Shown: piece after piece, positions 1-12,500 of the stretch
How positions within the stretch are numbered: position 1 is the first letter of the stretch
How the letters are laid out: each line of letters begins with the position of its first letter
Assembly (NCBI GenBank): GCA_964017155.1
Contig: OZ024867.1
Location: 9,565,525-9,629,524, forward strand
From: Oasisia sp. SBJ-2009
Lineage: Eukaryota > Annelida > Polychaeta > Sabellida > Siboglinidae
DNA length: 64,000 nucleotides
Reading direction: 5' to 3'
The notes under the pieces: generated by a model
The model's input: only the letters and a program-made list of their open reading frames with translations
Told to the model about the DNA's origin: nothing
The model's database searches: none
Position numbers and translations under genes: made by a program

Positions 1-460
1 ATCAAAACTAATGTCCACTCGCACTAGCTGTGATACATATATCGATGTCATGCTATCGTTGATTTGATTCTTCCAGTGATCGGCCTGCATTATCATCTAC
101 CTCAACATATTGTATAAATCAAATAACTTGATAAAAACAACGCTTCACCCACTGTCGAATGACTGTTCCGCGTCGCCAATCTTCACATCATCGGGCCTGG
201 TCGGTCAGTAATGCTGCCAGAAGTCGTCGGCCATGTGTCGCTGTATCTTCACCGGGCTCAGACACCTGAGAAAAAACAATAAAAGAGCGTTACAGTGTGC
301 ACGGTGTCTAACAAAATTGAAAGCAGCAGGCTCAATTCTTACATATGCCCACATTCCTTCACCCCACTGGCGTCAAAGACGCAAATCCCACCGCGATGCG
401 GTCGAGATTACACTAAAGAAACTGGCATCTGTCGCCAGCATTCGGCTGCGCGGCACAGTA

Positions 461-570
461 ATGGCGGCAAACCGGAAGACGCGCCACAACAATACCGTGA
501 CGTCCCGACAATACGACAGACGCGCCATTTTCGTTCCTGGCGACGTCAGATTTCAAGATGGCGACGCCTT
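461..570 (+). promoter_or_regulatory. promoter-like motif cluster in satellite unit (representative copy)
   Basis: Within about 100 bp of each unit lie an ETS-type CCGGAAG (472-478), a CRE-like TGACGTCC (498-505), GCGCCATTTT (522-531, a YY1-type core on the minus strand), a second GACGTC, and AAGATGGCGAC (555-565, YY1-type). The run of G follows directly. In units anchored at 15965 and later the CRE-like site is the full palindrome TGACGTCA (for example 18481-18488). These motifs are typical of CpG-rich animal core promoters. That the cluster drives transcription is inference; it may be chance in a GC-rich segment of an otherwise AT-rich unit. Confidence 0.4.
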
Positions 571-585
571 TGATCTAAGCAAACT

Positions 586-597
586 GGGGGGGGGGGG
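586..597 (+). repeat. variable poly-G tract of the satellite unit (first copy)
   Basis: A homopolymer of G follows CAAACT in every unit. It is 12 long here, 9 in the unit at 27206, 10 in the unit at 4729 and 13 in the last unit (39504-39516). In the unit at 15965 it is interrupted by an A. Length changes shift the reading frame across it, so the long open frames through this segment in some units are a by-product. Confidence 0.9.
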
Positions 598-3500
598 CGC
601 TTTCTTCCACTTTTACTTCGTTCTTTCAATGTTTTACTTGCGCTAGCCTATTTCGTAATAAGGTACAAACATAGGACTACAGTTGTATTATGGTACAACG
701 GCCTTTGCGACATTCGGGTACTTTTTATGCACGATGCAAGTCAATGTGCGTGGCGTATAACACCGATTAGATTCAACAATGTCAGACTCTCTCCGTTGAT
801 TTTTAGACCAAAGATATCAGGCCTGCTGCGTCCGCGCGTATTAAAACAACTACACTACCCTACCCGCGCCTCTCGTAATGAAGTTTCAAACGTTGGAGCA
901 ATTGAGGTTGGCTTGCATTCTACGCAAGTGCCTAATTCATGTCGGAAATGGAACAGAATATTCATATTCTTGTTCTCATTCACAGTACACTGTATATGGT
1001 GCATACCACTCTTCGATTAGTTGTCTCAATGTCTCAAGCAGCTTTCCACCTATGCCTAGGCAAATAGATGTTTGGACAGTATCTATTTTAACATTCGTAC
1101 TGCTGAGCTTCAAACTACTACACTCAACGACAGAAGTTCCCTTCATTGTGTTCGCAATCTACTCTCTGCGATCTGGAACTCTAAAACGTGTTAACGGCGA
1201 CGCCACGAGGGATGTATGCAGGCTGCGCAAAGATGTATCGGAAGCATTATATGCCATTCCATGCGATAAAAGACGTTCGTTCGCATACAGGCTAGATTTA
1301 CTCTGTAGTGTTATACTCTTTGTAGGGTGTACAATGTGTGTAGCTAGCTCAACATCAATGATTACATGATGCGACCATTGCATTGCCTGTTAGTTGCTTT
1401 GTGGTTTCGTTTTCATATTGAACTTGCGACATGTCTGCTCTTTGGTTTCAGGTCTTCCTATTTGAGTCCGAAGTGTGAGCGACACAGACCCTCTGAGAAT
1501 GCGACGAGCGAGTAGTGATGAAGCCCACGCATGTCTAGTATATAATTTCGTAGTTGTCTGGGTAGTTTGGAACAACCTTTGTTTTATCGTGTGCCTCTTC
1601 GCTTTCACTGTTATGTCTAGCTTTTGGCGTTACCTGTTTGTCGGCATAGCGCTCACGACATGGCCAAAGAGCTGGCCTGTTGGCACTGATCACTGTAGCA
1701 TATGTTATTGTTTCCAAGGCAATGTATCAACATATGCATTCGATCTCCGTCACTACCTAGATACAAATCTGCGTGCCGAGAAATGTGTGACTGCAATACA
1801 TATTGGTCTCAAAACATCGAATGATCTCTACACTTGTCTCAGAAGGAACACATGCCAAATGCGTACCCTTCAGTTACACTATTGCAATGAATGAGGCACT
1901 TGTGTAGGTTGTCTTTGCATGCTGATTCCTAAGTATGCTGTATCCAGTCGAGATGAATGCGTTTTGCTGGGTGTCATGACGGTCAAAGAATCATCTACTC
2001 AACTGTATTGAGTGGGTGTATGTGTACATGCGAGAATGTGTGTGGCATTCGCCGCGCCAATGGTGCTTATGCATATCAATGTTACGACACTTTCCGCGGT
2101 GCGATCTCGGCCTCTTACACAAGTTTCGTTTCATATGCATTATTTTGCATCATATTTTGACATTACGTATCTTGATATACATCATATAGCGTGCAAAATA
2201 GCTCGATCAATCGTCTGAGTAAAACGTTTCGATTGTGAGAACTGCAACATCAAAACTAATGTCCACTCGCACTAGCTGTGATACATATATCGATGTCATG
2301 CTATCGTTGATTTGATTCTTCCAGTGATCGGCCTGCATTATCATCTACCTCAACATATTGTATAAATCAAATAACTTGATAAAAACAACGCTTCACCCAC
2401 TGTCGAATGACTGTTCCGCGTCGCCAATCTTCACATCATCGGGCCTGGTCGGTCAGTAATGCTGCCAGAAGTCGTCGGCCATGTGTCGCTGTATCTTCAC
2501 CGGGCTCAGACACCTGAGAAAAAACAATAAAAGAGCGTTACAGTGTGCACGATGTCTCACAAAATTGAAAGCAGCAGGCTCAATTCTTACATATGCCCAC
2601 ATTCCTTCACCCCACTGGCGTCAAAGACGCAAATCCCACCGCGATGCGGTCGAGATTACACTAAAGAAACTGGCATCTGTCGCCAGCATTCGGCTGCGCG
2701 GCACAGTAATGGCGGCAAACCGGAAGACGCGCCACAACAATACCGTGACGTCCCGACAATACGACAGACGCGCCATTTTCGTTCCTGGCGACGTCAGATT
2801 TCAAGATGGCGACGCCTTTGATCTAAGTAAACTGGGGGGGGGGGGCGCTTTCTTCCACTTTTACTTCGTTCTTTCAATGTTTTACTTGCGCTAGCCTATT
2901 TCGCAATAAGGTACAAACATAGGACTACAGTTGTATTATGGTACAACGGCCTTTGCGACATTCGGGTACTTTTTATGCACGATGCAAGTCAATGTGCGTG
3001 GCGTATAACACCGATTAGATTCAACAATGTCAGACTCTCTCCGTTGATTTTTAGACCAAAGATATCAGGCCTGCTGTGTCCGCGCGTATTAAAACCACTA
3101 CACTACCCTACCCGCGCCTCTCGTAATGAAGTTTCAAACGTTGGAGCAATTGAGGTTGGCTTGCATTCTACGCAAGTGCCTAATTCATGTCGGAAATGGA
3201 ACAGAATATTCATATTCTTGTTCTCATTCACAGTACACTGTATATGGTGCATACCACTCTTCGATTAATTTTCTCAATGTCTCAAACAGCTTTCCACCTA
3301 TGCCTAGGCAAATATATGTTTGGACAGTATCTAATTTAACATTCGTACTGCTGAGCTCCAAACTACTACACTCAACGACAGAAGTTCCCTTCATTGTGTT
3401 CGCAATCTACTCTCTGCGATCTGGAACTCTAAAACGTGTTAAAGGCGACGCCACGAGGGATGTATGCAGGCTGCGCAAAGATGTATCGGAAGCATTATAT

Positions 3501-6500
3501 GCAATTCCATGCGATAAAAGACATTCGTTCGCATACAGGCTAGATTTACTCTGTAGTGTAATACTCCTTGTAGGGTGTACAATGTGTGTAGCTAGCTCAA
3601 CATCAATGATTACATGATGCGACCATTGTATTGCCTGTTAGTTGCTCTGTGGTTTCGTTTTCATATTGAACTTGCGACATGTCTGCTCTTTGGTTTCAGG
3701 TCTTCCTATTTGAGTCCGAAGTGTGAGCGACACAGACCCTCTGAGAATGCGACGAGCGAGTAGTGATGAAGCCCACGCATGTCTAGTATATAATTTCGTA
3801 GTTGTCTGGGTAGTTTGGAACAACCTTTGTTTTATCGTGTGCCTCTTCGCCTTCACTGTTATGTCTAGCTTTTGGCGTTACCTGTTTGTCGGCATAGCGC
3901 TCACGACATGGCCAAAGAGCTGGCCTGTTGGCACTGATCACTGTAGCATATGTTATTGTTTCCAAGGCAATGTATCAACATATGCATTCGATCTCCGTCA
4001 CTACCTAGATACAAATCTGCGTGCCGAGAAATGTGTGACTGCAATACATATTGGTCTCAAAACATCGGATGATCTCTACACTTGTCTCAGAAGGAACACA
4101 TGCCAAATGCGTACCCTTCAGTTACACTATTGCAATGAATGAGGCACTTGTGTAGGTTGCCTTTGCATGCTGATTCCTAAGTATGCTGTATCCAGTCGAG
4201 ATGAATGCGTTTTGCAGGGTGTCATGACGGTCAAAGAATCATCTACTCAACTGTATTGAGTGGGTGTATGTGTACATGCGAGAATGTGTGTGGCATTCGC
4301 CGCGCCAATGGTGCTTATGCATATCAATGTTACGATACTTTCCGCGGTGCGATCTCGGCCTCTTACACAAGTTTCGTTTCATATGCATTATTTTGCATCA
4401 TATTTTGACATTACGTATCTTGATATACATCATATAGTGTGCAAAATAGCTCGATCAATCGTCTGAGTAAAACGTTTCGATTGTGAGAACTGCAACATCA
4501 AAACTAATGTCCACTCGCACTAGCTGTGATACATATATCGATGTCATGCTATCGTTGATTTGATTCTTCCAGTGATCGGCCTGCATTATCATCTACCTCA
4601 ACATATTGTATAAATCAAATAACTTGATAAAAACAACGCTTCACCCACTGTCGAATGACTGTTCCGCGTCGCCAATCTTCACATCATCGGGCCTGGTCGG
4701 TCAGTAATGCTGCCAGAAGTCGTCGGCCATGTGTCGCTGTATCTTCACCGGGCTCAGACACCTGAGAAAAAACAATAAAAGAGCGTTACAGTGTGCACGG
4801 TGTCTAACAAAATTGAAAGCAGCAGGCTCAATTCTTACATATGCCCACACTCCTTCACCCCACTGGCGTCAAAGACGCAAATCCCACCGCGATGCGGTCG
4901 AGATTACACTAAAGAAACTGGCATCTGTCGCCAGCATTCGGCTGCGCGGCACAGTAATGGCGGCAAACCGGAAGACGCGCCACAACAATACCGTGACGTC
5001 CCGACAATACGACAGACGCGCCATTTTCGTTCCTGGCGACGTCAGATTTGAAGATGGCGACGCCTTTGATCTAAGCAAACTGGGGGGGGGGCGCTTTCTT
5101 CCACTTTTACTTCGTTCTTTCAATGTTTTACTTGCGCGAGCCTATTTCGCAATAAGGTACAAACATAGGACTACAGTTGTATTATGGTACAACGGCCTTT
5201 GCGACATTCGGGTACTTTTTATGCACGATGCAAGTCAATGTGCATGGCGTATAACACCGATTAGATTCAACAATGTCAGACTCTCTCCGTTGATTTTTAG
5301 ACCAAAGATATCAGGCCTGCTGCGTCCGCGCGTATTAAAACAACTACACTACCCTACCCGCGCCTCTCGTAATGAAGTTTCAAACGTTGGAGCAATTGAG
5401 GTTGGCTTGCATTCTACGCAAGTGCCTAATTCATGTCGGAAATGGAACAGAATATTCATATTCTTGTTCTCATTCACAGTACACTGTATATGGTGCATAC
5501 CACTCTTCGATTAGTTGTCTCAATGTCTCAAGCAGCTTTCCACCTATGCCTAGGCAAATATATGTTTGGACAGTATCTAATTTAACATTCGTACTGCTGA
5601 GCTTCAAACTACTACACTCAACGACAGAAGTTCCCTTCATTGTGTTCGCAATCTACTCTCTGCGATCTGGAACTCTAAAACGTGTTAAAGGCGACGCCAC
5701 GAGGGATGTATGCAGGCTGCGCAAAGATGTATCGGAAGCATTATATGCCATTCCATGCGATAAAAGACATTCGTTCGCATACAGGCTAGATTTACTCTGT
5801 AGTGTAATACTCTTGGTAGGGTGTACAATGTGTGTAGCTAGCTCAACATCAATGATTACATGATGCGACCATTGTATTGCCTGTTAGTTGCTCTGTGGTT
5901 TCGTTTTCATATTGAACTTGCGACATGTCTGCTCTTTGGTTTCAGGTCTTCCTATTTGAGTCCGAAGTGTGAGCGACACAGACCCTCTGAGAATGCGACG
6001 AGCGAGTAGTGATGAAGCCCACGCATGTCTAGTATATCATTTCGTAGTTGTCTGGGTAGTTTGGAACAACCTTTGTTTTATCGTGTGCCTCTTCGCCTTC
6101 AGTGTTATGTCTAGCTTTTGGCGTTACCTGTTTGTCGGCATAGCGCTCACGACATGGCCAAAGAGCTGGCCTGTTGGCACTGATCACTGTAGCATATGTT
6201 ATTGTTTCCAAGGCAATGTATCAACATATGCATTCGATCTCCGTCACTACCTAGATACAAATCTGCGTGCCGAGAAATGTGTGACTGCAATACATATTGG
6301 TCTCAAAACATCGAATGATCTCTACACTTGTCTCAGAAGGAACACATGCCAAATGCGTACCCTTCAGTTACACTATTGCAATGAATGAGGCACTTGTGTA
6401 GGTTGCCTTTGCATGCTGATTCCTAAGTATGCTGTATCCAGTCGAGATGAATGCGTTTTGCTGGGTGTCATGACGGTCAAAGAATCATCTACTCAACTGT

Positions 6501-9500
6501 ATTGAGTGGGTGTATGTGTACATGCGAGAATGTGTGTGGCATTCGCCGCGCCAATGGTGCTTATGCATATCAATGTTACGATACTTTCCGCGGTGCGATC
6601 TCGGCCTCTTACACAAGTTTCGTTTCATATGCATTATTTTGCATCATATTTTGACATTACGTATCTTGATATACATCATATAGTGTGCAAAATAGCTCGA
6701 TCAATCGTCTGAGTAAAACGTTTCGATTGTGAGAACTGCAACATCAAAACTAATGTCCACTCGCACTAGCTGTGATACATATATCGATGTCATGCTATCG
6801 TTGATTTGATTCTTCCAGTGATCGGCCTGCATTATCATCTACCTCAACATATTGTATAAATCAAATAACTTGATAAAAACAACGCTTCACCCACTGTCGA
6901 ATGACTATTCCGCGTCGCCAATCTTCACATCATCGGGCCTGGTCGGTCAGTAATGCTGCCAGAAGTCGTCGGCCATGTGTCGCTGTATCTTCACCGGGCT
7001 CAGACACCTGAGAAAAAACAATAAAAGAGCGTTACAGTGTGCACGGCGTCTAACAAAATTGAAAGCAGCAGGCTCAATTCTTACATATGCCCACACTCCT
7101 TCACCCCACTGGCGTCAAAGACGCAAATCCCACCGCGATGCGGTCGAGATTACACTAAAGAAACTGGCATCTGTCGCCAGCATTCGGCTGCGCGGCACAG
7201 TAATGGCGGCAAACCGGAAGACGCACCACAACAATACCGTGACGTCCCGACAATACGACAGACGCGCCATTTTCGTTCCTGGCGACGTCAGATTTCAAGA
7301 TGGCGACGCCTTTGATCTAAGCAAACTGGGGGGGGGGGCGCTTTCTTCCACTTTTACTTCGTTCTTTCAATGTTTTACTTGCGCTAGCCTATTTCGCAAT
7401 AAGGTACAAGCATAGGACTACAGTTGTATTATGGTACAACGGCCTTTGCGACATTCGGGTACTTTTTATGCACGATGCAAGTCAATGTGCGTGGCGTATA
7501 ACACCGATTAGATTCAACAATGTCAGACTCTCTCCGTTGATTTTTAGACCAAAGATATCAGGCCTGCTGCGTCCGCGCGTATTAAAACAACTACACTACC
7601 CTACCCGCGCCTCTCGTAATGAAGTTTCAAACGTTGGAGCAATTGAGGTTGGCTTGCATTCTACGCAAGTGCCTAATTCATGTCGGAAATGGAACAGAAT
7701 ATTCATATTCTTGTTCTCATTCACAGTACACTGTATATGGTGCATACCACTCTTCGATTAGTTGTCTCAATGTCTCAAGCAGCTTTCCACCTATGCCTAG
7801 GCAAATATATGTTTGGACAGTATCTAATTTAACATTCGTACTGCTGAGCTTCAAACTACTACACTCAACGACAGAAGTTCCCTTCATTGTGTTCGCAATC
7901 TACTCTCTGCGATCTGGAACTCTAAAACGTGTTAAAGGCGACGCCACGAGGGATGTATGCAGGCTGCGCAAAGATGTATCGGAAGCATTATATGCCATTC
8001 CATGCGATAAAAGACATTCGTTCGCATACAGGCTAGATTTACTCTGTAGTGTAATACTCTTTGTAGGGTGTACAATGTGTGTAGCTAGCTCAACATCAAT
8101 GATTACATGATGCGACCATTGTATTGCCTGTTAGTTGCTCTGTGGTTTCGTTTTCATATTGAACTTGCGACATGTCTGCTCTTTGGTTTCAGGTCTTCCT
8201 ATTTGAGTCCGAAGTGTGAGCGACACAGACCCTCTGAGAATGCGACGAGCGAGTAGTGATGAAGCCCACGCATGTCTAGTATATAATTTCGTAGTTGTCT
8301 GGGTAGTTTGGAACAACCTTTGTTTTATCGTGTGCCTCTTCGCTTTCACTGTTATGTCTAGCTTTTGGCGTTACCTGTTTGTCGGCATAGCGCTCACGAC
8401 ATGGCCAAAGAGCTGGCCTGTTGGCACTGATCACTGTAGCATATGTTATTGTTTCCAAGGCAATGTATCAACATATGCATTCGATCTCCGTCACTACCTA
8501 GATACAAATCTGCGTGCCGAGAAATGTGTGACTGCAATACATATTGGTCTCAAAACATCGAATGATCTCTACACTTGTCTCAGAAGGAACACATGCCAAA
8601 TGCGTACCCTTCAGTTACACTATTGCAATGAATGAGGCACTTGTGTAGGTTGCCTTTGCATGCTGATTCCTAAGTATGCTGTATCCAGTCGAGATGAATG
8701 CGTTTTGCTGGGTGTCATGACGGTCAAAGAATCATCTACTCAACTGTATTGAGTGGGTGTATGTGTACATGCGAGAATGTGTGTGGCATTCGCCGCGCCA
8801 ATGGTGCTTATGCATATCAATGTTACGATACTCTCCGCGGTGCGATCTCGGCCTCTTACACAAGTTTCGTTTCATATGCATTATTTTGCATCATATTTTG
8901 ACATTACGTATCTTGATATAAATCATATAGCGTGCAAAATAGCTCGATCAATCGTCTGAGTAAAACGTTTCGATTGTGAGAACTGCAACATCAAAACTAA
9001 TGTCCACTCGCACTAGCTGTGATACATATATCGATGTCATGCTATCGTTGATTTGATTCTTCCAGTGATCGGCCTATATTATCGTCTACCACAACATATT
9101 GTATAAATGAAATAACTTGATAAAAACAACGCTTCACCCACTGTCGAATGACTGTTCCGCGTCGCCAATCTTCACATCATCGGGCCTGGTCGGTCAGTAA
9201 TGCTGCCAGAAGTCGTCGGCCATGTGTCGCTGTATCTTCACCGGGCTCAGACACCTGAGAAAAAACAATAAAAGAGCGTTACAGTGTGCACGGTGTCTAA
9301 CAAAATTGAAAGCAGCAGGCTCAATTCTTACATATGCCCACACTCCTTCACCCCACTGGCGTCAAAGACGCAAATCCCACCGCGATGCGGTCGAGATTAC
9401 ACTAAAGAAACTGGCATCTGTCGCCAGCATTCGGCTGCGCGGCACAGTAATGGCGGCAAACCGGAAGACGCGCCACAACAATACCGTGACGTCCCGACAA

Positions 9501-12500
9501 TACGACAGACGCGCCATTTTCGTTCCTGGCGACGTCAGATTTCAAGATGGCGACGCCTTTGATCTAAGCAAACTGGGGGGGGGGGCGCTTTCTTCCACTT
9601 TTACTTCGTTCTTTCAATGTTTTACTTGCGCTAGCCTATTTCGCAATAAGGTACAAACATAGGACTACAGTTGTATTATGGTACAACGGCCTTTGCGACA
9701 TTCGGGTACTTTTTATGCACGATGCAAGTCAATGTGCGTGGCGTATAACACCGATTAGATTCAACAATGTCAGACTCTCTCCGTTGATTTTTAGACCAAA
9801 GATATCAGGCCTGCTGCGTCCGCGCGTATTAAAACAACTACACTACCCTACCCGCGCCTCTCGTAATGAAGTTTCAAACGTTGGAGCAATTGAGGTTGGC
9901 TTGCATTCTACGCAAGTGCCTAATTCATGTCGGAAATGGAACAGAATATTCATATTCTTGTTCTCATTCACAGTACACTGTATATGGTGCATACCACTCT
10001 TCGATTAGTTGTCTCAATGTCTCAAGCAGCTTTCCACCTATGCCTAGGCAAATATATGTTTGGACAGTATCTAATTTAACATTCGTACTGCTGAGCTTCA
10101 AACTACTACACTCAACGACAGAAGTTCCCTTCATTGTGTTCGCAATCTACTCTCTGCGATCTGGAACTCTAAAACGTGTTAAAGGCGACGCCACGAGGGA
10201 TGTATGCAGGCTGCGCAAAGATGTATCGGAAGCATTATATGCCATTCCATGCGATAAAAGACATTCGTTCGCATACAGGCTAGATTTACTCTGTAGTGTA
10301 ATACTCTTTGTAGGGTGTACAATGTGTGTAGCTAGCTCAACATCAATGATTACATGATGCGACCATTGTATTGCCTGTTAGTTGCTTTGTGGTTTCGTTT
10401 TCATATTGAACTTGCGACATGTCTGCTCTTTGGTTTCAGGTCTTCCTATTTGAGTCCGAAGTGTGAGCGACACAGACCCTCTGAGAATGCGACGAGCGAG
10501 TAGTGATGAAGCCCACGCATGTCTAGTATATAATTTCGTAGTTGTCTGGGTAGTTTGGAACAACCTTTGTTTTATCGTGTGCCTCTTCGCCTTCGCTGTT
10601 ATGTCTAGCTTTTGGCGTTACCTGTTTGTCGGCATAGCGCTCACGACATGGCCAAAGAGCTGGCCTGTTGGCACTGATCACTGTAGCATATGTTATTGTT
10701 TCCAAGGCAATGTATCAACATATGCATTCGATCTCCGTCACTACCTAGATACAAATCTGCGTGCCGAGAAATGTGTGACTGCAATACATATTGGTCTCAA
10801 AACATCGAATGATCTCTACACTTGTCTCAGAAGGAACACATGCCAAATGCGTACCCTTCAGTTACACTATTGCAATGAATGAGGCACTTGTGTAGGTTGC
10901 CTTTGCATGCTGATTCCTAAGTATGCTGTATCCAGTCGAGATGAATGCGTTTTGCTGGGTGTCATGACGGTCAAAGAATCATCTACTCAACTGTATTGAG
11001 TGGGTGTATGTGTACATGCGAGAATGTGTGTGGCATTCGCCGCGCCAATGGTGCTTATGCATATCAATGTTACGATACTTTCCGCGGTGCGATCTCGGCC
11101 TCTTACACAAGTTTCGTTTCATATGCATTATTTTGCATCATATTTTGACATTACGTATCTTGATATAAATCATATAGCGTGCAAAATAGCTCGACCAATC
11201 GTCTGAGTAAAACGTTTCGATTGTGAGAACTGCAACATCAAAACTAATGTCCACTCGCACTAGCTGTGATACATATATCGATGTCATGCTATCGTTGATT
11301 TGATTCTTCCAGTGATCGGCCTACATTATCGTCTACCACAACATATTGTATAAATCAAATAACTTGATAAAAACAACGCTTCACCCACTGTCGAATGACT
11401 GTTCCGCGTCGCCAATCTTCACATCATCGGGCCTGGTCGGTCAGTAATGCTGCCAGAAGTCGTCGGCCATGTGTCGCTGTATCTTCACCTGGCTCAGACA
11501 CCTGAGAAAAAACAATAAAAGAGCGTTACAGTGTGCACGGTGTCTAACAAAATTGAAAGCAGCAGGCTCAATTCTTACATATGCCCACATTCCTTCACCC
11601 CACTGGCGTCAAAGACGCAAATCCCACCGCGATGCGGTCGAGATTACACTAAAGAAACTGGCATCTGTCGCCAGCATTCGGCTGCGCGGCACAGTAATGG
11701 CGGCAAACCGGAAGACGCGCCACAACAATACCGTGACGTCCCGACAATACGACAGACGCGCCATTTTCGTTCCTGGCGACGTCAGATTTCAAGATGGCGA
11801 CGCCTTTGATCTAAGCAAACTGGGGGGGGGGGGCGCTTTCTTCCACTTTTACTTCGTTCTTTCAATGTTTTACTTGCGCTAGCCTATTTCGTAATAAGGT
11901 ACAAACATAGGACTACAGTTGTATTATGGTACAACGGCCTTTGCGACATTCGGGTACTTTTTATGCACGATGCAAGTCAATGTGCGTGGCGTATAACACC
12001 GATTAGATTCAACAATGTCAGACTCTCTCCGTTGATTTTTAGACCAAAGATATCAGGCCTGCTGCGTCCGCGCGTATTAAAACAACTACACTACCCTACC
12101 CGCGCCTCTCGTAATGAAGTTTCAAACGTTGGAGCAATTGAGGTTGGCTTGCATTCTACGCAAGTGCCTAATTCATGTCGGAAATGGAACAGAATATTCA
12201 TATTCTTGTTCTCATTCACAGTACACTGTATATGGTGCATACCACTCTTCGATTAGTTGTCTCAATGTCTCAAGCAGCTTTCCACCTATGCCTAGGCAAA
12301 TATATGTTTGGACAGTATCTAATTTAACATTCGTACTGCTGAGCTTCAAACTACTACACTCAACGACAGAAGTTCCCTTCATTGTGTTCGCAATCTACTC
12401 TCTGCGATCTGGAACTCTAAAACGTGTTAAAGGCGACGCCACGAGGGATGTATGCAGGCTGCGCAAAGATGTATCGGAAGCATTATATGCCATTCCATGC

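Noticed and set aside
233..646. 137-146 codon basic frame (MCRCIFTGLRH...) in every satellite unit as a gene
   Set aside because: Its end depends on the variable G tract, differences between units change amino acids freely, and no domain is recognised.
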